A DNA stretch of 64,000 bases from RGIG9060 sp045645985 (GTDB lineage: Bacteria; Spirochaetota; Spirochaetia; Treponematales; Treponemataceae), in assembly GCA_045645985.1 (NCBI GenBank), contig JAZRJV010000032.1, positions 1 to 64,000 on the forward strand, in the 5' to 3' direction. Shown here piece by piece: positions 33,664 through 43,237 of this stretch. The translations under genes and the position numbers were made by a program. Positions within the stretch are counted from its first letter, which is position 1, and every line of letters begins with the position of its first letter. The notes under the pieces are model-generated. The model had not been told where the DNA came from and searched no databases. It saw only the letters and a program-made list of their open reading frames with translations.

Positions 33664-35019
33664 ATGGAACAAACAGAAAATAAAATGGGCGTTATGCCCG
33701 TAAATAAATTATTACTTACAATGTCGTTACCAATGATGATTTCAATGTTGGTACAAGCACTTTACAATATTGTAGATAGTTACTTTGTTGCAAAAATTAG
33801 CGAAGATGCACTTTCTGCAGTTTCACTCGCCTTCCCTATTCAAACTTTGATGATTGCAATTATGGGAGGAAGTAGCGTTGGTTTAGGAACAGTTCTCTCT
33901 CATTCCCTTGGTGAAAAAAAATTCAAAAAAGTAACTGATGTTGCCAATCATGGAATTTTTATTACTGCAATTATTTATCTCATTTTTGTTTTAATCGGAT
34001 TTTTTGTAGTAAAACCTTTTTTTGTTTCACAAACTGATAATCAAGATATCATCAATTACGGAATACAGTATCTTCAAGTTGTGTGTATCGGTTCAGCAGG
34101 AATTTGTGGTCAGTTTTTATTTGAAAGATTACTTCAATCTACAGGAAAAACTTTTTACACAATGATAACTCAGGCAACTGGAGCTATCATCAATATCATT
34201 TTAGACCCAATTTTCATTTTCGGATTGTGTGGTATGCCAAAATTAGGTGTAATGGGAGCCGCGATTGCCACAATAATCGGACAATTTTGCGCTTTCGCAT
34301 TTGCTTTTATTTTGAATCACAAAAAAAATTCAGAAGTAAAAATCAATCTAAAAGGTTTTTCTCCAGACGGATATTTAATCGGGCAAATTTACAAAATCGG
34401 ATTTCCTTCAATAATAATGCAATCAATCGGTTCAATTATGGTTTACGGAATGAATCATATTTTGATGGAGTTTACTTCAACTGCAACCGCCGTTTTTGGA
34501 GTTTACTTCAAATTACAAAGTTTTATCTTTATGCCAATTTTCGGTTTAAACAACGGAATGTTACCGATTATGGCTTACAATTATGGCGCAAGAAAAAAAT
34601 CACGCCTTATAAAAACAATGAAACTTGGAATGGTTTATGCAGTTTCTTTAATGATGATAGGATTTGCCTTATTCCAACTTTTGCCAAAACACCTTTTAGA
34701 TATTTTTGATGCTTCGGAAACAATGCTCTCAATCGGAATTCCAGCTTTAAGAATTATCAGTTTGCATTTTTTACTTGCAGGATTTAACATTATCGCACTT
34801 TCAACTTGTCAGGCACTTGGAAAAGCAGTCTATTCTATGATAACATCTATTTGTAGACAGTTGGTTGTTCTTTTACCAGCTGCTTACATTTTATCAAAAC
34901 TTGGGAATGTAAATTACATTTGGTGGTCTTTCCCGATTGCAGAAATTGTAGCATTGATTATCACCGCTGGATTTTTGATAAAAACATACAAAGAAAACAT
35001 AAAACCAATTCAAGAGTAA
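33664..35019 (+). CDS. MATE-family efflux transporter
   Basis: The 451-residue protein has about twelve membrane segments in two halves. The N-terminal LLLTMSLPMMISMLVQALYN and VDSYFVAKISEDALSAVSLA are typical of MepA/DinF-like MATE pumps. These use Na+ or H+ gradients to export cationic drugs or metabolites; the substrate is unknown. GGAG lies before the ATG. It follows the amylase by 37 bases and may be co-transcribed. Confidence 0.92.
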   Translation: MEQTENKMGVMPVNKLLLTMSLPMMISMLVQALYNIVDSYFVAKISEDALSAVSLAFPIQTLMIAIMGGSSVGLGTVLSHSLGEKKFKKVTDVANHGIFITAIIYLIFVLIGFFVVKPFFVSQTDNQDIINYGIQYLQVVCIGSAGICGQFLFERLLQSTGKTFYTMITQATGAIINIILDPIFIFGLCGMPKLGVMGAAIATIIGQFCAFAFAFILNHKKNSEVKINLKGFSPDGYLIGQIYKIGFPSIIMQSIGSIMVYGMNHILMEFTSTATAVFGVYFKLQSFIFMPIFGLNNGMLPIMAYNYGARKKSRLIKTMKLGMVYAVSLMMIGFALFQLLPKHLLDIFDASETMLSIGIPALRIISLHFLLAGFNIIALSTCQALGKAVYSMITSICRQLVVLLPAAYILSKLGNVNYIWWSFPIAEIVALIITAGFLIKTYKENIKPIQE

Positions 35020-35078
35020 AAAAGGGAAACTGTGAGAAAACTGAAGTTTTACTCGCAATTTTTTCATAGGGGGAAACA

Positions 35079-35897
35079 ATGAAAAAATTTTGGAAAATTA
35101 CAATTTTGGTTGTTGCAATGCTAGTTATATTTGCAACTTCATCATGTCTTTCATCATTGAATGCTGTGGCATCAAGCATCTTGGGAAGTTCATCTTCTTC
35201 TAGCAAAAAAACTTCCTTCACCAACACAGAAGCAGTTGCCGCTATGAAGGATGCACTTTATGAAGGTGTAAAAAGTGCTTCATCAAGCCTTTCTCAAAAA
35301 GATGGATATTTCAAAAATGCAGCACTTAAAATTTTACTTCCAAAAGAAGCACAACCTATTCTTAACACTATAAATAAAATCCCTGGTGGACAAGGTCTAG
35401 TTGACGATGTTGTTTTACGCATAAATCGTAGTGCTGAAGAATCTGCAAAAGAAATATCAAGCATCTTTACACAAGCGATAAAAGAAATGACTGTTAATGA
35501 TGGAATAAAAATTGTTACTGGTAACAAAACTGCCGCAACAGATTATCTAAAATCAAAAACATACGATAAACTTCTTGCTCTATATAAACCAAAAGTTTCT
35601 ACTGCATTAAACAAACCTTTGGTTTTGAATATTTCTGCAAATAAGGCTTGGGGCTCATTAACAGGTGCTTACAATAAAGTTGGAGCAGTTCCAAATAAGG
35701 CTGCAAAATTAGTTGGAAAAAAAGAACCTTTCCCAGAAGTTGAAGTAGATTTAGCAACTTATTCTACACAAAAAGCTTTAGATGGTCTTTTTATTAAAAT
35801 CGCAGAAGAAGAAAAAAATATTAGAGAAAATCCTACAGATTATGCATCATCTTTGATAAAAAAAATCTTTGGTGCTGTAAAAAGTGGAAACTACTAA
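35079..35897 (+). CDS. DUF4197-family lipoprotein
   Basis: The 272-residue protein has a signal peptide with lipobox-like TSSC (Cys about 23) and a Ser-rich spacer. The DUF4197 domain that follows includes ALYEGVKSAS, DGYFKNAALKILLPKEAQ, LRINRSAEESA and the C-terminal TQKALDGLFIKIAEEEKNIR. The family is periplasmic and of unknown function. GGGGGA precedes the ATG. A strong bidirectional terminator follows. Confidence 0.85.
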   Translation: MKKFWKITILVVAMLVIFATSSCLSSLNAVASSILGSSSSSSKKTSFTNTEAVAAMKDALYEGVKSASSSLSQKDGYFKNAALKILLPKEAQPILNTINKIPGGQGLVDDVVLRINRSAEESAKEISSIFTQAIKEMTVNDGIKIVTGNKTAATDYLKSKTYDKLLALYKPKVSTALNKPLVLNISANKAWGSLTGAYNKVGAVPNKAAKLVGKKEPFPEVEVDLATYSTQKALDGLFIKIAEEEKNIRENPTDYASSLIKKIFGAVKSGNY

Positions 35898-35943
35898 ACA
35901 TAGCAAATTGTAAATTTTTAGTTTTGCAATTATTTTTAGACAA

Positions 35944-36005
35944 AAAAAGCGTGGTTCTAAATGGAGTGTGGAATAGATTACACTTCATTCAAAACCACGC
36001 TTTTT
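35944..36005. terminator. Bidirectional terminator between the DUF4197 and ACT genes
   Basis: AAAAAGCGTGGTT (35944-35956) pairs with AACCACGCTTTTT (35993-36005). AGTG/CACT inside extends the stem. Confidence 0.88.
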
Positions 36006-36022
36006 GATTTTAAACTAAGCAT

Positions 36023-36292
36023 TTAAATTCTGTGCATTGCAGAAAAGACTTTTTCATTCATGATACTGATGTTTACATCCATTTGAGAACCAAGTTCTTC
36101 CATCTTTGAACGAACTTCATCAATAGAAATTTTAGATTCTTCCAAATCTACCATCATCATCATAACAAAATTTCCAGATAAAATTGTCTGGCTAATATCT
36201 ACAATATTGATATTGTTTTCTGCAAGAATTGCGCTAACTCTTGCAATAATTCCTTTTTGGTCAGAACCAACTACAGTAATAATCGCTTTCAT
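36023..36292 (-). CDS. ACT-domain protein (UPF0237 type)
   Basis: The 89-residue protein is a single ACT domain of the UPF0237/GcvR-like group: ITVVGSDQKGIIARVSAILAE, then NIVDISQTI and FVMMMMVDLEES. Such proteins are thought to sense amino acids or similar ligands, but the ligand is unknown. The ATG at 36292 is chosen because TACTAT ends six bases before it; the longer frame begins inside the promoter. It is divergent from purD. Confidence 0.85.
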   Translation of the reverse strand: MKAIITVVGSDQKGIIARVSAILAENNINIVDISQTILSGNFVMMMMVDLEESKISIDEVRSKMEELGSQMDVNISIMNEKVFSAMHRI

Positions 36293-36298
36293 AAGTTT

Positions 36299-36328
36299 AT
36301 AGTACACAAATCTTGCATCAAAATCAAC
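36299..36328 (-). promoter_or_regulatory. Leaderless promoter of the ACT gene
   Basis: A TTGATT-like -35 box and TACTAT (36299-36304) are about 18 bases apart on the minus strand. The -10 box ends six bases before the ATG. Confidence 0.5.
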
Positions 36329-36449
36329 TAGATTTTACTTCTTATATTTCAATCCTAACGATAAAGAACAATTAAGAATATTGTCAAAGAAACTTGTACT
36401 TGTTCCAACTATATAGAACTTTTAACAAAAAACTGATATAATCATTTTT

Positions 36450-37793
36450 ATGAAAGTAGCAGTTATTGGTTCAGGCGGCCGTGAACACGCCATCAGTTGG
36501 GCTTTGGCAAAAAGCGATAAAGTTAGTCAAGTTATCTGTATTCCAGGAAACGGTGGAACAGCAACAGAAGCAAAATGTACAAATATCAATCCTTCAGAAT
36601 GCGATTACGCAGAAGGTTTAACTGGAATTGATGCAATGGTACAAGTTTGCGCTTACGAAAAAGTTGATTTTGTAGTTGTAGGACCAGAAGATCCACTTGC
36701 CATGGGAATTTCTGAGCAACTTTGGAATTGTGGCATTCCAGTTGTTGGGCCAAAAGCAAAAGGTGCACAATTAGAAGCAAGTAAAGATGTTGCAAAAACA
36801 TTTATGCAAAAATACGGCGTTGCTTGTGCAGAAAGCAAAACTTTTACAAACGCAAAAGAAGCACACGATTATGTTGCTCAAAAAGGCGCTCCAATCGTTA
36901 TCAAAGCAGACGGACTTGCAGCAGGTAAAGGGGTAGTTGTAGCCTTAACAGAAAAAGATGCACAAGATGCAATCACTTCATTTATGGAAGATGGAAAATT
37001 AGGGGATGCCGGAAAATCACTTGTTATTGAAGAATATCTTTCTGGCGTTGAAATTTCAATTTTATCAGCAGTAAGTGTTGCTCCAAACGATAAATGTGGA
37101 TGCACTTATGGCGACAATGTAACAATCGTGCCATTTGTAACCGCTCGTGACCACAAACGACTTTTAGACGGCGCAAAAGGTCCAAACACAGGTGGAATGG
37201 GAGCAATCGCACCAGTTCAAGATGTTACTCCAGAACAATTAGCAGATTTTGAAAAAAATATTTTGCAACCAACTCTCAAAGGTATGATTGAAGAAAAAAT
37301 GGATTATCGAGGATTCATTTTCTTTGGAATTATGCTTACAAAAAATGGTCCAAAACTTCTTGAATACAATGTTCGACTTGGCGACCCAGAAACACAAGCA
37401 GTTCTTCCTTTGATGGATTTTGATTTTGCAGATATGTGTCTTGCTATCATCAATGGAACTTTGAAAGATTTTGACTTCAAATGGAAGAAAGGATTTTCTT
37501 GCGCTCCAGTTGCAGTTTCAGGCGGATATCCTGAAAGCTATAAAAAAGGATTTGAAATTTCTATCGATAAAGAAGTTGTAGAAAAATCTGGAACAAAAGT
37601 TTTTATTGCAGGTGGAAATATCAAAGACGACAAACTTGTAACAAGTGGCGGAAGAGTTTTGGCAGCAAGTAGTTTTGGCGAAACTTTTGAACAAGCTTGG
37701 CAAAATTCTTACAAAGCACTAGAATCAATTTCTTTTACAGATATGTTTTACAGAAAAGATATTGGACTTCCAGGGGCTGCTGAAAGTTTGTAA
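36450..37793 (+). CDS. purD: Phosphoribosylamine--glycine ligase
   Basis: The 447-residue ATP-grasp enzyme makes glycinamide ribonucleotide in purine synthesis. Motifs include KVAVIGSGGREHAI, VVGPEDPLAMGI, PIVIKADGLAAGKGV, GPNTGGMGA and RLGDPETQAVLP. TATAAT ends seven bases before the ATG, so the leader is almost absent. No other pur gene is adjacent. I looked for a purine riboswitch in the short upstream region and saw none. Confidence 0.96.
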   Translation: MKVAVIGSGGREHAISWALAKSDKVSQVICIPGNGGTATEAKCTNINPSECDYAEGLTGIDAMVQVCAYEKVDFVVVGPEDPLAMGISEQLWNCGIPVVGPKAKGAQLEASKDVAKTFMQKYGVACAESKTFTNAKEAHDYVAQKGAPIVIKADGLAAGKGVVVALTEKDAQDAITSFMEDGKLGDAGKSLVIEEYLSGVEISILSAVSVAPNDKCGCTYGDNVTIVPFVTARDHKRLLDGAKGPNTGGMGAIAPVQDVTPEQLADFEKNILQPTLKGMIEEKMDYRGFIFFGIMLTKNGPKLLEYNVRLGDPETQAVLPLMDFDFADMCLAIINGTLKDFDFKWKKGFSCAPVAVSGGYPESYKKGFEISIDKEVVEKSGTKVFIAGGNIKDDKLVTSGGRVLAASSFGETFEQAWQNSYKALESISFTDMFYRKDIGLPGAAESL

Positions 37794-37822
37794 TATTTTT
37801 AGATAAAAATTCAACAGACAAC

Positions 37823-37855
37823 AAAAAGGCTGTCCACTTTTAAGACAGCCTTTTT
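37823..37855. terminator. Bidirectional terminator between purD and the acyl-CoA ligase gene
   Basis: AAAAAGGCTGTC (37823-37834) pairs with GACAGCCTTTTT (37844-37855), so both converging genes end in T-rich stems. Confidence 0.92.
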
Positions 37856-37868
37856 CATTTTAAACTGA

Positions 37869-39500
37869 TTATTTTTTGCCACGAATTTCTACGCGACGAA
37901 TTTTTCCGCTGTGAGTTTTTGGTAATTCTTCAACAAATTCAATTAAGCGCGGAGTTTTGTAGTTTGCAGTATTTTTTTTGGCAAAAAGTTTGATTTCTCT
38001 GGCTAAATCTCTGCAAGGCTTAAATCCTTCTTTTACAACAATAGTTGCCTTTACAATTTGACCTCGTTTATCATCTTGAACTCCCGTAACAGCACATTCA
38101 AAAACTGCAGGATGATTTAACAAAACTGATTCTACTTCAAAAGGACTGATTCTAAAGCCAGAACTTTTTATCATATCATCTGTACGACCTTCAAACCAAA
38201 AATATCCGTCTTTGTCTTTTCGCCCTGAATCTCCAGTGTGATAAATTCCATCTTTGAAAACTGAATTTGTCCTTTCTTCATCGTCAAAATATCCCGCAAA
38301 CATTCCAAGAGGACGAGATTTATCAATTCTAACGACGATTTCACCTACTTCATCAAAATCACAAGAACTTCCATCTGGACGAATTACATCTAAATCGTAA
38401 TTTGGAGAAGCCTTCCCCATGGAGCCAACTTTCACTTTATCCCAAGGAAAAGTTCCCGCTGTTAAAGTTAATTCAGTTTGTCCGTAGCCTTCCCGCAAAG
38501 TGATACCAGTTTTTTCTTTGAAGTTATCAAAAATATCTTGAGTTAAAGCTTCTCCGGCAGTTGTACATTCTTCAAGATTTGATAAATCGAATTTTGATAA
38601 ATCTTCACGCAAAAGGTAGCGATAAGCAGTTGGTGGAGCACAAAATGAAGTTACTTTGTAATTTTGTATGTGGTCTAAAATTTTCTTTGGCACAAATGTT
38701 TCCATATCGTAAACAAAAACTGCACAACCGCAAAGCCATTGTCCGTAGATTTTTCCCCAAAGTGCTTTTGCCCATCCCGTTTCTGCAAGACTTAAATGCA
38801 ATCCGTTTTCTTTTACATTTTGCCAACATTTTGCGGTAACAATGTGCCCCAAAGGATAAAAATAATTATGGCTTACCATTTTTGGATAGCCGGAAGTTCC
38901 AGAAGTAAAATATAAAATACAAATATCTTCATTTTCAGAACAGCGACTATCTGCAAAATCTGAACTTGCATTTTCAAATAAACTTTCAAAATTTATCCAA
39001 CCATCTTTGTTCCCATTTGCTAACATTAACTGAGGAACTTTTCTATTATCAAAATATTTTCCTTTCAACTCATAAATTGATTCTTCAATATGAGAAATCA
39101 CACATTCTTCGTTTAGAGCAACAACCATTTTTATATTCGCTTTTTCAATTCGATAAGTTATGTCAGAAGGAAGAAGTTGAACTGTGGCAGGAACAGCAAT
39201 CGCTCCGATTTTATGCAAAGCCAAAAGCATATACCAAAATTCGTAGCGACGGCGCAACATCAGCATAACCGCATCACCTTTTTTTATTCCAAGGGACTTT
39301 AGAACATTGGCTGTTTTGTTCACTTGTTTTGAAAGTTCCCCAAAGGTAAGAATTTTTTCAGAATTATTATCGTCGCACCAAACTAATGCAATTTTTTCTG
39401 GTTCTTCGATTGCAAATCTATCCACAACATCAAAAGCAAAATTAAAATGCTCAGGCTTTTTTGTGATGTAATTTTCGTCTATATATTCATTCAAAAACAT
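37869..39500 (-). CDS. AMP-forming acyl-CoA synthetase (ACSM/medium-chain-like)
   Basis: The 543-residue adenylate-forming enzyme activates a carboxylic acid to its CoA ester. The AMP-binding motif is LYFTSGTSGYPK. Further marks are GYGQTELTLT, YHTGDSGRKDKDGYFWFEGR, MIKSSGFRISPFEVE and the catalytic Lys in KTHSGKIRR. Resemblance to medium-chain synthetases is by overall pattern; the substrate is unproven. The ATG at 39500 is preceded by GAGG, so the GTG at 39512 is not used. A palindrome lies within its promoter. Confidence 0.88.
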   Translation of the reverse strand: MFLNEYIDENYITKKPEHFNFAFDVVDRFAIEEPEKIALVWCDDNNSEKILTFGELSKQVNKTANVLKSLGIKKGDAVMLMLRRRYEFWYMLLALHKIGAIAVPATVQLLPSDITYRIEKANIKMVVALNEECVISHIEESIYELKGKYFDNRKVPQLMLANGNKDGWINFESLFENASSDFADSRCSENEDICILYFTSGTSGYPKMVSHNYFYPLGHIVTAKCWQNVKENGLHLSLAETGWAKALWGKIYGQWLCGCAVFVYDMETFVPKKILDHIQNYKVTSFCAPPTAYRYLLREDLSKFDLSNLEECTTAGEALTQDIFDNFKEKTGITLREGYGQTELTLTAGTFPWDKVKVGSMGKASPNYDLDVIRPDGSSCDFDEVGEIVVRIDKSRPLGMFAGYFDDEERTNSVFKDGIYHTGDSGRKDKDGYFWFEGRTDDMIKSSGFRISPFEVESVLLNHPAVFECAVTGVQDDKRGQIVKATIVVKEGFKPCRDLAREIKLFAKKNTANYKTPRLIEFVEELPKTHSGKIRRVEIRGKK

Positions 39501-39521
39501 TTTTTTCCTCACTAAAAATGA

Positions 39522-39550
39522 TAGATACTGAAAATAATTCAGTATGTCAT
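39522..39550 (-). promoter_or_regulatory. Promoter with palindromic operator, acyl-CoA synthetase gene
   Basis: ATGACA (39545-39550) and TATCTA (39522-39527) are 17 bases apart on the minus strand. The palindrome ATACTGAA-AATAA-TTCAGTAT (39525-39545) fills the spacer, where a bound repressor would block RNA polymerase. Confidence 0.55.
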
Positions 39551-39563
39551 CACTTACTTAGAC

Positions 39564-39615
39564 ACAAAAAATGCAATTCTGTTGCAGACTTTTACAACAA
39601 AATTGCATTTTTTGT
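39564..39615 (-). terminator. Terminator of the fab-acc operon
   Basis: ACAAAAAATGCAATT (39564-39578) pairs perfectly with AATTGCATTTTTTGT (39601-39615), and GTTG/CAAC extends the stem. The T-run lies at the 3' arm of the stem. Confidence 0.8.
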
Positions 39616-39643
39616 CAATTTGTCGATAAAATTCTAAAAAAAA

Positions 39644-40567
39644 TTATACTTCTTTAAAATTACCCATATTTTGAATTTTTTTGTTTCGATATTTTACAAG
39701 CACAGATGCATTTCTACTCATTAAATCTTTCAAATCTTTTACAACTTGCTTTCGGATATTTTCGGCTGTTTCCTTTGGATTATTTTGAGCTCCACCTTCT
39801 GATTCTGGAATCACTCCATTTACAACTTTTAAACCTAAAACTTCTTTACTTGTAATTTTAAGCATTGCGGCAGCATCTTTTGCACGAGAAGAATCTCTCA
39901 AAAGAATTGAAGCACAACCTTCTGGCGAAATTACTGAATAAATTGCATTTTCAAGCATATAGATTTTGTCGCCTACGCCAATTCCCAAAGCGCCACCAGA
40001 ACCACCTTCTCCAATTATAATACAAATAATCGGTGTTCGTAACTGACTAAATTCACGCAAGTTTACTGCAATGGCTTCTCCGATTCCCCGTTCTTCAGCG
40101 CCAAGTCCAGGATAAGCTCCTTGAGTATCGATAAAAGTGATTATCGGACGATGGAATTTTTCTGCCTGTTTTGCAAGACGAAGAGCTTTTCTATAACCTT
40201 CAGGATTTGCCATACCACCGTTTCTATCGATAGTTTCTCGTAAGTTTCGACCTTTCATATTTCCGATAACTGTAACTGGGATTCCGTCGATAAATCCGAT
40301 TCCACCAACCATAGCAGGATCATCACCAAAATATCTATCACCGTGAAGTTCTACAAAATCATCAATTATCATTTCGATATAATCTAAAGCACGAGGTCTA
40401 TCGCTATGACGAGCAAGTTCTACATGTTTCCAAACCTTTTCCGTTGCATCTTTACTAGACTGTAATTTTTTAGTGATTTTTTCAATTTCTTCAGAAAAAT
40501 CAAGTCCAGTTTTTTTTGCCATTTCTTGTAATTCTTCAAGTATTTTTTCTTGTTCTTTATCACTCAT
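39644..40567 (-). CDS. accA: Acetyl-CoA carboxylase carboxyltransferase subunit alpha
   Basis: The 307-residue subunit pairs with AccD to move carboxyl from biotin to acetyl-CoA. Marks are RALDYIEMIIDDFVELHGDR, FIDTQGAYPGLGAEERG and EGGSGGALGIGVGD. It is the last gene of the fatty-acid operon, 15 bases after accD. Confidence 0.96.
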   Translation of the reverse strand: MSDKEQEKILEELQEMAKKTGLDFSEEIEKITKKLQSSKDATEKVWKHVELARHSDRPRALDYIEMIIDDFVELHGDRYFGDDPAMVGGIGFIDGIPVTVIGNMKGRNLRETIDRNGGMANPEGYRKALRLAKQAEKFHRPIITFIDTQGAYPGLGAEERGIGEAIAVNLREFSQLRTPIICIIIGEGGSGGALGIGVGDKIYMLENAIYSVISPEGCASILLRDSSRAKDAAAMLKITSKEVLGLKVVNGVIPESEGGAQNNPKETAENIRKQVVKDLKDLMSRNASVLVKYRNKKIQNMGNFKEV

Positions 40568-40582
40568 AAAAAATTGCCTTTC

Positions 40583-41371
40583 TTATTTGAAATTACTCAT
40601 GTGAGCATCTATCATTTTTGTCCAAAAAGATTTTTGTTCATTTCGTGGCACGATAACATCAACAAATCCTTTTTTTTGCTGAAATTCAGCCCGTTGAAAT
40701 CCTTCTGGAAGTTTTTGTCGAATTGTGCCTTCAATTACTCGAGGTCCAGCAAATCCGATTAAAGCGTTTGGTTCTGCACAAATTAAATCTCCAAGCATTG
40801 CAAAGCTTGCGGTAACTCCACCTGTAGTTGGATCACAAAGCATTACAAAATATGGAACACCAGCATTATCCATCATAGCGGCAGCGCTAGAAGTTTTTGC
40901 CATTTGCATAAGTGAATATAAACCTTCTTGCATACGAGCACCACCAGAAGTTGCATAAATGATAACTGGAATTTTTTCTTCTGCGCCTTTGCACATAAGC
41001 CGAGAAATTTTTTCACCAACAACTGAACCCATGGAACCACCCATAAAAGCAAAAGACATTACGCCAAGCAAAGCTTTTCGTTCGTTGATTGTACAACTTC
41101 CTGTTAAAACTGCATCCTCAAGTTTGGTTTTTTCCTTTGCAGCTTGAAGTTTTTCGTCGTAGCCTTCCATTTCGATTGGATTATTGCTAGAAAGATTTTT
41201 GTAAAGTTCAACAAAACTATCTTTGTCAGCAATATAATTCACTCTTTCTACAGCATCCATTCGCAAGTGATAATCACAATTTGGACAAACTTTTAAATTA
41301 TCGATATATGCTTGTTCTGTATGCCCAACTTTACAATGTGGACATTCTTTTAAATCTTTTAATTCTTCCAC
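40583..41371 (-). CDS. accD: Acetyl-CoA carboxylase carboxyltransferase subunit beta
   Basis: The 262-residue subunit has an N-terminal zinc ribbon with two Cys pairs (ECPHC and VCPNC). A crotonase-like fold follows, with FMGGSMGSVVGEK, ATSGGARMQEG and GFAGPRVIEGT. The start is GTG, preceded by GAGGAG. It lies between accC and accA. Confidence 0.95.
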   Translation of the reverse strand: MEELKDLKECPHCKVGHTEQAYIDNLKVCPNCDYHLRMDAVERVNYIADKDSFVELYKNLSSNNPIEMEGYDEKLQAAKEKTKLEDAVLTGSCTINERKALLGVMSFAFMGGSMGSVVGEKISRLMCKGAEEKIPVIIYATSGGARMQEGLYSLMQMAKTSSAAAMMDNAGVPYFVMLCDPTTGGVTASFAMLGDLICAEPNALIGFAGPRVIEGTIRQKLPEGFQRAEFQQKKGFVDVIVPRNEQKSFWTKMIDAHMSNFK

Positions 41372-41385
41372 GATTTCTCCTCAAC

Positions 41386-42705
41386 TTATGTAGAAGGAAA
41401 TAACTCTGAGTAAAGGCTTGTACCAAAGTTTCCACCCACAAATTGTTTTGATTTTAAAATTTGTTTTTGTTCTTCGATATTTGTTTGGATTCCTTCCACA
41501 ACTAATTCATCTAAAGCACAAAGCAATTTTTGTATAACACGATTTCTATCTGTATCATAAGCAATCAACTTTGCAATCATTGAATCATAATGAGGAAGAA
41601 CAGAATAACCTTGATAAATAAAACTATCAAATCTGATTCCAGGTCCACCCGGAATCTGAAGATTTGTAATTTTACCTGGAGTCCGTGCGTTAATTCTGGC
41701 TTCCATTGCCCAACCTTTTAGTTCAACATTTTCTGGATTTACTTCAAGATTTTGACCATCGCAAACTCTTATTTGCTCACGAATAATATCAATTCCACTT
41801 ACAAATTCTGAAACTGGATGTTCAACTTGGATTCGAGCATTTACTTCCATAAAATAAAAATCATTTCCAGAAACCAAAAATTCGATAGTTCCTGCCCCAC
41901 GATAATTCAAATCTGAAAAAAGTTTTACGGCACCTAAAGTCATTTTTTGGCGCATTTGTTCACTTACGGCAGGAGAAGGACTTTCTTCTATCAATTTTTG
42001 ATGATTTTTTTGCATTGAACAATCTCGTTCACCAAGAACTGATACATTACCTTTTCCGTCTGCCAAAATTTGCAATTCCACATGGCGAGGATTTACCATA
42101 TATTTTTCGATATAAATTGTACCGTCAGCAAAGTTTGCTAAAGCTTCTGTAGAAGCGATTTTTATGTTTTCTGCTAAATCTTCTTTTTTCCAGACGATTC
42201 GCATTCCTTTTCCACCACCACCACTTGCAGCTTTGATGATAACTGGCAAACCGCATTTTTCAGCTACTGCGATGGCATCTTTTTCGTTATCAATAGCGCC
42301 ATCACTTCCCGGTGTAATTGGTAATCCAGCTTTTAACGCAGTTGCTCTAGCCTGAACTTTATCTCCAAGCATTTCAATTGTTTTTGGGTCTGGACCAATC
42401 CAGATAAGACCAGCTTTTTCAATATCGCGAGCAAAATCTGCGTTTTCAGACAAAAATCCAACTCCCGGATGAATTGCTTGACAATTTGTTCGTAAAGCAG
42501 CAGTGATAATTGCGTTTGCGTTAAGATAACTTTTGCTTGAAGAAGCAGGTCCTATACAAACAGCTTTATCAGCCATTTTTACATGTAAATTATCTTTATC
42601 CGCTGTAGAATACACAGCAACAGTTTCGATTCCAAGTTCACGACATGCTCTGATAATTCTAACTGCGATTTCGCCTCGGTTTGCAATCAATAAGCGTTTT
42701 ATCAT
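41386..42705 (-). CDS. accC: Biotin carboxylase subunit
   Basis: The 439-residue ATP-grasp enzyme carboxylates biotin on AccB. Marks are RLLIANRGEIAVRIIRA, AIHPGVGFLSEN, IIKAASGGGGKGMRIV, ERDCSMQKNHQKLIEE and MEVNARIQVEHPV. The gap to accD is 14 bases. Confidence 0.96.
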   Translation of the reverse strand: MIKRLLIANRGEIAVRIIRACRELGIETVAVYSTADKDNLHVKMADKAVCIGPASSSKSYLNANAIITAALRTNCQAIHPGVGFLSENADFARDIEKAGLIWIGPDPKTIEMLGDKVQARATALKAGLPITPGSDGAIDNEKDAIAVAEKCGLPVIIKAASGGGGKGMRIVWKKEDLAENIKIASTEALANFADGTIYIEKYMVNPRHVELQILADGKGNVSVLGERDCSMQKNHQKLIEESPSPAVSEQMRQKMTLGAVKLFSDLNYRGAGTIEFLVSGNDFYFMEVNARIQVEHPVSEFVSGIDIIREQIRVCDGQNLEVNPENVELKGWAMEARINARTPGKITNLQIPGGPGIRFDSFIYQGYSVLPHYDSMIAKLIAYDTDRNRVIQKLLCALDELVVEGIQTNIEEQKQILKSKQFVGGNFGTSLYSELFPST

Positions 42706-42717
42706 TTTTGCCTACTT

Positions 42718-43218
42718 TTAAACTTTTTTTACTTTGAATATTGGTTGGTCAAATTCCACCAATTCACCATTTGCCACCAAAATTTCTTCAATAACACAAT
42801 CGTATTCAGCTTCCAAGGTATTCATCATTTTCATTGCTTCTAAAATACAAAGTGGTTGTCCTTTTTTGATAGATTTTCCCACTTCGCAATACACAGGAGC
42901 ATCAGGAGAAGGCGCTCTGTAAAAAGTTCCAACGATTGGACTTTTTATCACATTTGCACTTTCTTCATTTTGTGAATTTGAAGAAACAGAACTTGATTGT
43001 GATGCAGTATTTTCAACTGGCAAAGTAACTGGTACTTGAGGAACTTGTGTTACCACAGGATTTACTGGAGCAACCTGATTTACAGGAACTGAAACTTTCT
43101 TTTCAAAAGCATCTTCTTTTTTCAAAGAAATTGAACAATCCCCTTTTTGTAATTTTAATGAAACAGCACTACTTGAATCGAATGCTTGTAATAATTCTAA
43201 AATAAACTTATCTTCCAT
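42718..43218 (-). CDS. accB: Biotin carboxyl carrier protein
   Basis: The 166-residue protein has an N-terminal helical region, a Pro/Val-rich linker (about 55-85) and a C-terminal biotinyl domain. The biotinylated Lys lies in EAMKMMN. The ATG at 43218 follows GGAAG at six bases; the longer frame overlaps fabV. Confidence 0.94.
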   Translation of the reverse strand: MEDKFILELLQAFDSSSAVSLKLQKGDCSISLKKEDAFEKKVSVPVNQVAPVNPVVTQVPQVPVTLPVENTASQSSSVSSNSQNEESANVIKSPIVGTFYRAPSPDAPVYCEVGKSIKKGQPLCILEAMKMMNTLEAEYDCVIEEILVANGELVEFDQPIFKVKKV

Positions 43219-43237
43219 AATTAATCTTCCATATACA

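Noticed and set aside
36308..36449. Purine riboswitch upstream of purD
   Set aside because: No aptamer-like conserved core or terminator is seen and the -10 box lies seven bases before the ATG, leaving no leader.
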